Shown: one piece after another, positions 57,701-64,000 of the stretch
How positions within the stretch are numbered: the first letter of the stretch is position 1
How the letters are laid out: each line of letters opens with the position of its first letter
From: Trema orientale
Taxonomy: Eukaryota; Streptophyta; Magnoliopsida; Rosales; Cannabaceae
Reading direction: 5' to 3'
Length of the DNA: 64,000 bases
Assembly (NCBI GenBank): GCA_002914845.1
Contig: JXTC01000230.1
Coordinates: 233,023-297,022, forward strand
Made by a program: the position numbers and the translations under genes
Notes under the pieces: generated by a model
The model's input: only the letters and a program-made list of their open reading frames with translations
Database searches by the model: none
Told to the model about the DNA's origin: nothing

Positions 57701-60029
57701 AATTGCCATAGCACCAGAAGATCAGGAGAAAACCACATTTACTTGCCCCTATGGAACTTTTGCTTTAAGAAGAATGCCCTTTGGTCTATGTAATGCTCCA
57801 GTCACCTTTCAACGATGTATGATGGCGATCTTTACTGATATGGTGGAGCAATATTTAGAGGTATTCATGGATGATTTCTCAGTTTTCGGTAATTTATTTG
57901 ACATGTGTCTACATAATTTAGCCCTTGTATTGAAACGATGTGAAGACACTAATTTGGTGCTAAACTGGGAGAAATGTCATTTCATGGTCCAATAGGGTAT
58001 TGTACTTGGGCATCAAGTTTCAAGAAAATGAATTGAAGTTGACAGAGCAAAGATAGAGACTATTGAGAAACTTCCTCCGCCTGTAAATGTAAAAGGGGTT
58101 CGTAGTTTTCTTGGACATGCTGTGTTTTATAGAAGATTCATCAAAGATTTTTCGAAGATTGCCAAACCACTATGTAACTTACTAGAGAAAGATGAAGTCT
58201 TTAGTTTTGATGAAGCATGCCTTGAAGCTTTTACCACTTTAAAGAACAAGCTAGTGACAGCTCCTATCATTGTTACGCCGGACTGGTCTATTCCTTTTGA
58301 GCTCATGTGCGATGCAAGTGATTATGTAGTTGGGACAGTTTTGGGGCAGCGCAAGGAGAAGATGTTTCATGCTATTTATTACTCTAGCAAGATATTGAAC
58401 GATGCTCAAATCAATTACACGACTACTAAGAAAGACTTATTGGCTATGGTATTTGCTTTTGACAAATTTAGATCCTATCTCATTGGGACTAAAGTAATTA
58501 TTTACACAGATCACTCTGCAATCAAATACCTCATTGCCAAAAAGGACGCAAAGCCAAGGTTGATTAGGTGGATACTTCTATTACAAGAATTTGATCTTGA
58601 AGTGCGAGACCGAAAAGGAACAGAAAATCAAGTAGAAGACCACCTTTCAAGATTGGAGAATGGAAAGAAAAAAAGAGATACTACTCTAATCAACGAGTCT
58701 TTTCCTGATGAGCAACTCTTTAGCATCGAGTATGGTGTCCCCTGGTATGTAGATTATGTTAATTATCTTGTGAGCAAGCAGTTACCTCCAGATCTTACAT
58801 TCCAGCAGAAGAAAAAGTTTCTTCATGATGTGAAATATTATTTCTAGGATGAACCATTTTTATTCAAGCAATGTGCCGACCAAATTATACGGAGGTGTGT
58901 TCCAAAGGGAGAAATAGAAGACATACTCCATCATTGTCACTCTTCTGAGTATGGAGGCCATTTTGGAGGTGAAAGAACTGCAGCAAAAGTCCTCCAATCA
59001 GGATTCTATTGGCCTACACTGTTTAAAGATGCCCATTATTTTGTCTCGAGGTGTGATCGTTGTCAAAGAGTAGGTAATATTTCTCGTCGCCATGAAATAC
59101 CGCTGAATAGTATTTTAAAAGTGGAGATCTTTGACGTCTGGGGTATAGATTTCATGGGACCATTCATTCCGTCCTTTGGTAATCTTTACATCCTAGTAGC
59201 AGTAGATTACGTGTCCAAATGGGTGGAAACCGTAGCATTACCAACCAACGATTCTAAAGTGGTGATGAATTTCTTGAAAAAAAATATCTTTAATCGTTTT
59301 GGTACACCGCGAGCTATCATCAGTGATGAGGGGACGCATTTTTGTAATAAGAACTTCGAAGCCCTTCTTGCTAAATATGGTGTGACTCACAAGATTGCTA
59401 CAGCTTATCATCCACAGACAAGTGGGCAAGCAGAGATTTCCAACCGAGAAGTGAAGAGAATTCTTGAAAAAACAGTATCTCCCAGTAGAAAGGATTTGTC
59501 TAGGAGGTTAGACGATGCGTTATGGGCATACAAAACTGCATATAAGACACCAATTGGTATGTCTCCTTATCGATTGGTCTTTGGAAAAGCATGCCATCTT
59601 CTAGTGGAGTTAGAGCATCACGCATACTGGGCAATTAAGAAACTTAATTTTGATATGCAAGCTGCTGGTGCTAAACGTCTTTTGCAATTGAACGAGATGG
59701 ATGAGTTTCGCCTCCAAGCTTATGAAAATTCAAAGCTATATAAGGAGAAGACGAAAAGGTGGCATGATAAGAAGATACTAGATCGGCGATTTGAACCAGG
59801 ACAACGAGTGCTCCTCTTCAATTCACGGTTGAAATTATTTCCGGGGAAGCTCAAGTCCAGATGGTCGGGACCATTTCGTGTCACTCAAGTGTTTCCATAT
59901 GGAGCTGTGGAGGTTGAAGATGAAGAGTCCAAGCGAATTTTCAAGGTTAATGGACAACGGCTTAAGCATTATTATGGAGGAAAGTTTGATCGGGAGAAGA
60001 CCTCCATTATTTTATCCAACCCAAACTGA
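54744..60029 (+). pseudogene. Athila-type gag-pol, one frame with seven in-frame stops
   Basis: From the ATG at 54744 a single frame runs to 60029 with no frameshift, broken by stops at 55701, 55854, 55911, 57315, 57993, 58029 and 58845. Domains in order: gag with RDKAKSWLNSL and a CESCGNNHVIGQC knuckle (55640-55680); protease CDLGASINLMP (about 56529); reverse transcriptase with WVSPVQCVPKKGG, CMDYRKLN and the catalytic FMDD (about 57864); RNase H from CDASDYVVG (58308) to TDHSAIKYL; integrase zinc finger (58929-59075) and D-D-E core ([26 protein letters not shown]). In RNase H the usual TTEKELLA is TTKKDLLA, so a catalytic Glu is Lys. Several stops look like CAA or CAG turned into TAA or TAG, or TGG into TAG. 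Gag-pol cannot be made from this copy; it would need proteins in trans to move. Confidence 0.93.
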
Positions 60030-61552
60030 AGCAACAGAGAGTCAGGCTGATGGCTTAAAATCAAGCGCTTTTTGGGAGGCAACCCATGAACTTTCGCTTT
60101 TCTTTTTAATTTTGACTTTATTAGGTTTCTTTTCCTTTGTTATGTTTTGTCTGTTTTGTTTTTATGTGTTTCAGGTTCTTGCACAAGTTTGGGGATCGAT
60201 ACAATGGATTTCAACGACTGAACTAGAAGCCTCCACCTTCGTGTGAAAATCTGAGGGAGTTTTCTTTTACCTTCTCTTTTATTTTTAACATTGGGGATAA
60301 TGTTAATTTTAAGTTTTGGGGTAGGGAGTTTAAATTTTCAAAAAAAAAAAATCAAAAAAATTAAAAAAAAATAGTTTTGTTTTGTTTTCATGACCTAGTT
60401 TGATAATTGAACGCCGATGATAAGACCTTGATTTGATTGAATAAGGTTCTTGGAAGAATGATGAATGCTATTTTTGTCTGTGTGCTTGATTCGGTATTAG
60501 TTGGTTTTGCTTATGATTCCTTGAAAATTTTGAGCACATGAATAATTGCATTTGATTATTTTGCTTACTTAGAGAAAGTTTATGTGGATTAAGTACATTC
60601 TTTGAAATCTCATTATTAAACTCTAGAATCTGTTTGATTATCACTTGAGGTAAAATCCTAGACTGCATTGCATTAGAGATATGATTTAGGCCATCTTTGA
60701 ATTGTTTGAGCCTTTCAAGCCTACCCTTGAGACTTATATCCTTAGTTTACCCTTTTGAGCCTTTATTGACCTTTTCTTTGACACTCATATTTTTAGCCTA
60801 GCTTTTAAACAGTTCCAATATTTTTACCCTACACTTTGAGTATATGTGATCTTTGTTGAATATATTTTGAGTTATGTGATAATATGGGAGGAAGGGTGGT
60901 GTTGAGGTAAACTATTTTGTGAAAAAAAAAAAAGAAGAAGAAAAATGAAGAAAATGTGTTGTGAAAAAAAGATTAAAAAATCATAAGTTTGGGGTATAGT
61001 AAAAAAAATATGAAGTGAAGAAGAAAGTAGAAAATAAGTTTGGAAGTGTTATGTCAACAAAGTGTTGAGCAAAGATCCAAGAATTATATATGTACTTAGG
61101 GTGATTTGAGCCAGAAAAATATCTATTATCCTACCTGTTACCTGAGCTATACATTACAAGCTTAATAAAGTCCTAATGATCTTTAGTGCAGTATTTGTCA
61201 ACATTAGTAAAGAGTGATATGAAAAATAGACCTATAGAGTTTACATATTTTTATCCAGAGATTTATTATAACTTACTTGTTTGTATAACTGATCCAAGTT
61301 GCAAGTGATTAAGTGTAATTATTTTTACACACACACACTCAAGGAATCTGTAGTGGAATTAAGTTGGCATTTGAATTGAAATTCTAGACCTCTTTACAGT
61401 GTTCGGAGTTTTTCTTTGAGCTTTATAATATGTGAAATCTTTGAGGCAAATTTTGAGAGTTAAGCTGGGTCATGTTTGGGTCATGTTAGGTATTTAGAAT
61501 TTTAGTTTAGGTTTTTCTTTTCTTTCTTTTGCTCGAGGACTAGCAAAAATTC
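60030..61552 (+). other. 3' non-coding region of the Athila element
   Basis: About 1.5 kb between the pol stop and the PPT. Some Athila elements have an envelope-like frame here; none is present. It contains the phrase ACATTGGGGATAATGTTAA then a TTTTGGGG stretch (60288-60325) known from Athila 3' regions, A-runs near 60340-60372 and a (CA)n run near 61327. Confidence 0.75.
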
Positions 61553-61565
61553 AAGTTTGGGGGTG
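61553..61565 (+). promoter_or_regulatory. polypurine tract before the 3' LTR
   Basis: AAGTTTGGGGGTG directly precedes TGATAACTC of the 3' LTR. This is the usual Athila/Tat plus-strand priming sequence. Confidence 0.8.
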
Positions 61566-63238
61566 TGATAACTCTATTTTTATAGAGTTATTTATGACTT
61601 TTACTCATTAAAAATGTGTGTCCTAGAGTAATTTAAATTTAGATTTTAGGTAATTTTAAGTTGTTTTATTTTATTTTTACTTTAGATTTAGCTTTATTTA
61701 ATTTTATGTTATTATTTTAAAGTTTAGGTATTTTAATTGAATTTGATTAGTTTAAGTTTATTTAATTTGAATTAGGTTTTAATTAGATTTAGATTTTTAT
61801 TTAAAGTTAGTTTTATTTGAATCAGGTTAAAAAGAAGAAAAAAAAAAAGAGATATCCGGATGATTTCAGGCCGTCGGATCAATCAGACGAATGGCCATGA
61901 TTGGCGCGTGTCTTTCACTCGCGGTAGAGAGAGTGGTCAGCTGCAGCAGCCGACATATGGACCCCACGCATAAAAGCTGGCGCAGACTTTGCCTAGGTCA
62001 ATCGGATCCTGTGTGCTCCTTATTCAGTGCATCCGGTTTTATTACTAATAAAAACGCGCCACATCACCTGGTCAAAGTCAAGTCTTGGTTCAGCCAATGA
62101 AAGGCGAGTTACATGCCGAGCTCATTGCTCTTTTTTCGCATGGGATAATTGCCAATAGATCGGAAACTGAATAGGAACGTGGGATAACGGGAAAGAGAGG
62201 AAGAGAGAAAAAAAAGGAAATGGCCACATACTTTCCACCAATCAAAGAGGAGTTTTGGGGAACGAGAATTCACTCCTATCAGCTATAAAAGGGCTATGAG
62301 ACCAGAGAGAAAAATACACCATCCTAGAAAGAGAAACACAATAGTCCAGAGAGAGAGAGAGATTAATAGAGAGAGAAATTGGAGGCCAAATTGGAAGAGG
62401 AGGCTTGCGATTATTCTCAATCATTCTGCACTCTGTGAAACTCTCGTTTGTTTATTTTTATTTTCAGTGTTAATTATGTTGCAAATTTTTATTTTTAGTT
62501 TTGTTATTTTAGTTATGAGCTAAATTTATTTTCTAAGATTACAATGGGATTTCTATATATAGTTTGAATTATGATGTTACCTCTTTGATTTTGCTATTTA
62601 ATTTACAAATTGTTTATTCTATCTTATTCTTAATGCTTTTGAGTGCTTGATCACCACTTAAATTGATATTAGTAATCTGTATGAACTTGGAAGAGGAATT
62701 TCAGATTTAGACCTAGATAGAATAACACATGATCATACTTATATGAGTTTGTGTAGGATAGGAATATACCTATATAACATGTGCAATTGTTGAAAGACCT
62801 TAATCTTAATGAATCTTTTCTCAATCTAATTCACATAGGAATATAGTGAGTTAATTAGAGGAGATATTTCTACATGACTATCGAAAGAGGCTTGTAGATA
62901 CATTAGGATTCTTGATTGACAATTCGGGTTGAATAGTAACTCAAAGAGGGTAACTAGTGATTCATGCATATGTAGAGTGAAAATTGTAATCCTAGGTTTA
63001 TTTTTATTGGTGATTTGATAAATTACTTGTGCTCTTTAATTTAATTTTATTTATCTTCTTATTTTCTTTTAGTTTAAATTTTAATTTTAGAATTCTCAAA
63101 TTGATTGTTTGGATAAATTGATAACTAGTGTAGGTTAGTACTTAACGAATTATAGCAATTTCTCTGTGGGAACGATATCTTTATTCATCACTTTATTACT
63201 TGTTCGATATGTGCACTTGCGTATAAAATTCCACAACA
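61566..63238 (+). mobile_element. 3' LTR of Athila-type element, 1,673 bp
   Basis: Same termini as the 5' LTR (TGATAACTC ... CCACAACA) with one extra base. TATA box at 62284-62291. It is followed by the target duplication CTCAT (63239-63243) and then by SIRE-type gag on the minus strand. Confidence 0.95.
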
Positions 63239-64000
63239 CTCATCAACCTACAAAACATCACTGTTGTCAAAACTAAATTCTGCCACGTTGTCCACTGGTC
63301 TTTCAGACTTTGTTGCGACACCGTTGACAACAACAATATTGTTATAACAGATAGTCTTTTTTGGAATGGGACCTGCAACTTCTTGCAATTTCAAGCGTGA
63401 ACTAGAAAACAAAGAAGCTATCAAAGCAACATAATTACTTACGTTGTTGTCATCTTCATCTTGGCTGCCATCAGACTCTTCACCACTCCATGTTGTGACA
63501 TATGAATCGGATTGGATGTGACCAAATCTACCATATTCCCTATACTTAACACCCCTATTATTAAAAGAATCAAAAGATTTAGAAGCGAATTTACCTTTGG
63601 AGGATTTGGATATGGATGAATTAGTCTCCGATGACTTGTCTAATTTCTTTAGGAATTCTTTTAAAAATTTTTGTAAGTATGGCAAGATCTTTACCTTCAT
63701 CTTCCTCATTGGAACCCTCCACATTCTCTTAGACTAATTTGAAAGCAATGGATTTATCCCTTTTCTATGTTTCAAAAATCATCTCAAAGGCACATAGAGA
63801 ACCCACCAGATCTTCCACCTTCATGGTGTCAAGATTCTTGCTCTCATCAATAGCTACAATCTTACATTGAAAAATTATTGAGAAGAAACTTGATAATTTT
63901 CCTCACAATAACTAGCTCAGGAATCTTTTCACCAAGAGCAAAAAATTCGTTAGCAATATCACATAACTTAGTATAAAATTCAGATAATGTTTCATTTTCT
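63239..64000 (-). pseudogene. SIRE/Maximus-like copia gag, continues beyond the window
   Basis: Minus strand from the window edge: NETLSEFYTKLCDIANEFF, ALGEKIPELVIVRKI (gag core), a Lys/Ser-rich linker, a damaged zinc knuckle (YREYGRFGHIQSDSY; normally CxxCxGxGHIQxxC), and WSGEESDGSQDEDDN. This is the SIRE gag order. It stops at 63244 where the Athila element was inserted and continues at 52914. The first 158-codon stretch is open (63724-63248), with stops before it. Confidence 0.8.

Noticed and set aside
60030-61552. Possible envelope-like gene between Athila pol and the 3' LTR
   Set aside because: No frame longer than about 120 codons in the region and no signal peptide or membrane segment in a suitable place; the 122-codon frame at 59878-60246 mostly overlaps pol in another frame.
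1-64000. CRISPR array, bacterial operon, rRNA or phage-like features
   Set aside because: Spliced plant genes and plant retrotransposons throughout; no regular repeat-spacer pattern and no rRNA motifs.

Overview
The window is nuclear DNA of a flowering plant, most likely a eudicot. It is AT-rich, has spliced genes with GT-AG introns, and is dominated by plant LTR retrotransposons, MITEs and Helitron-type ends. Three cellular genes can be read with their exon structures: a flavonol synthase (2541-5749, +, three exons, 331 aa, apparently intact); a small thioredoxin-fold protein whose active site has lost the second cysteine (12797-13403, -, three exons, 126 aa); and an unusual modular gene ending in a cystatin-like domain (41812-44324, +, about nine exons, all introns phase 0, model partly inferred). 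A DUF569-type pseudogene lies at 16866-17213 (-).

Layout. 1-1252: tandem Helitron-like 3' ends. 1253-5749: promoter and body of the flavonol synthase. 6028-6290: a hairpin MITE and a short tandem repeat. 6.5-11.3 kb: a decayed Ty1/copia element split by a 1.7 kb insertion. 12.8-13.4 kb: thioredoxin-like gene. 19.2-23.0 kb: two diverged copies of a 2 kb AT-rich repeat block with a MITE between them. 23.27-25.07 kb: a solo LTR with a 5 bp target duplication. 25.8-29.5 kb: a very strange tract with almost no T on the + strand (about 60% A, 6% T) and sharp edges. 30-40.5 kb: layered Ty3/gypsy and copia LTRs, including two copies of one LTR in opposite orientation with a 3 kb solo LTR inserted in one of them. 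41.2 kb: a 125 bp N gap. 45.3-49.3 kb: a copia element on the minus strand, with a 1.14 kb near-duplicate ending at a single N, possibly an assembly fault. 49.3-64.0 kb: a SIRE-like copia element (minus strand) inserted into that copia, itself interrupted by a full 10.3 kb Athila-type Ty3 element (52920-63238) with two LTRs, PBS, PPT and a perfect 5 bp target duplication.

How it fits together. The cellular genes are unrelated to each other; no gene cluster is visible. The right third is a three-level nest of retrotransposons (copia, then SIRE, then Athila), recoverable from LTR termini, target duplications and protein reading order. The least explained features are the T-depleted 3.75 kb tract, the repeated exons of the cystatin-like gene, and the duplicated 2 kb AT-rich block. 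All family names come from reading motifs by eye; no database search was run.
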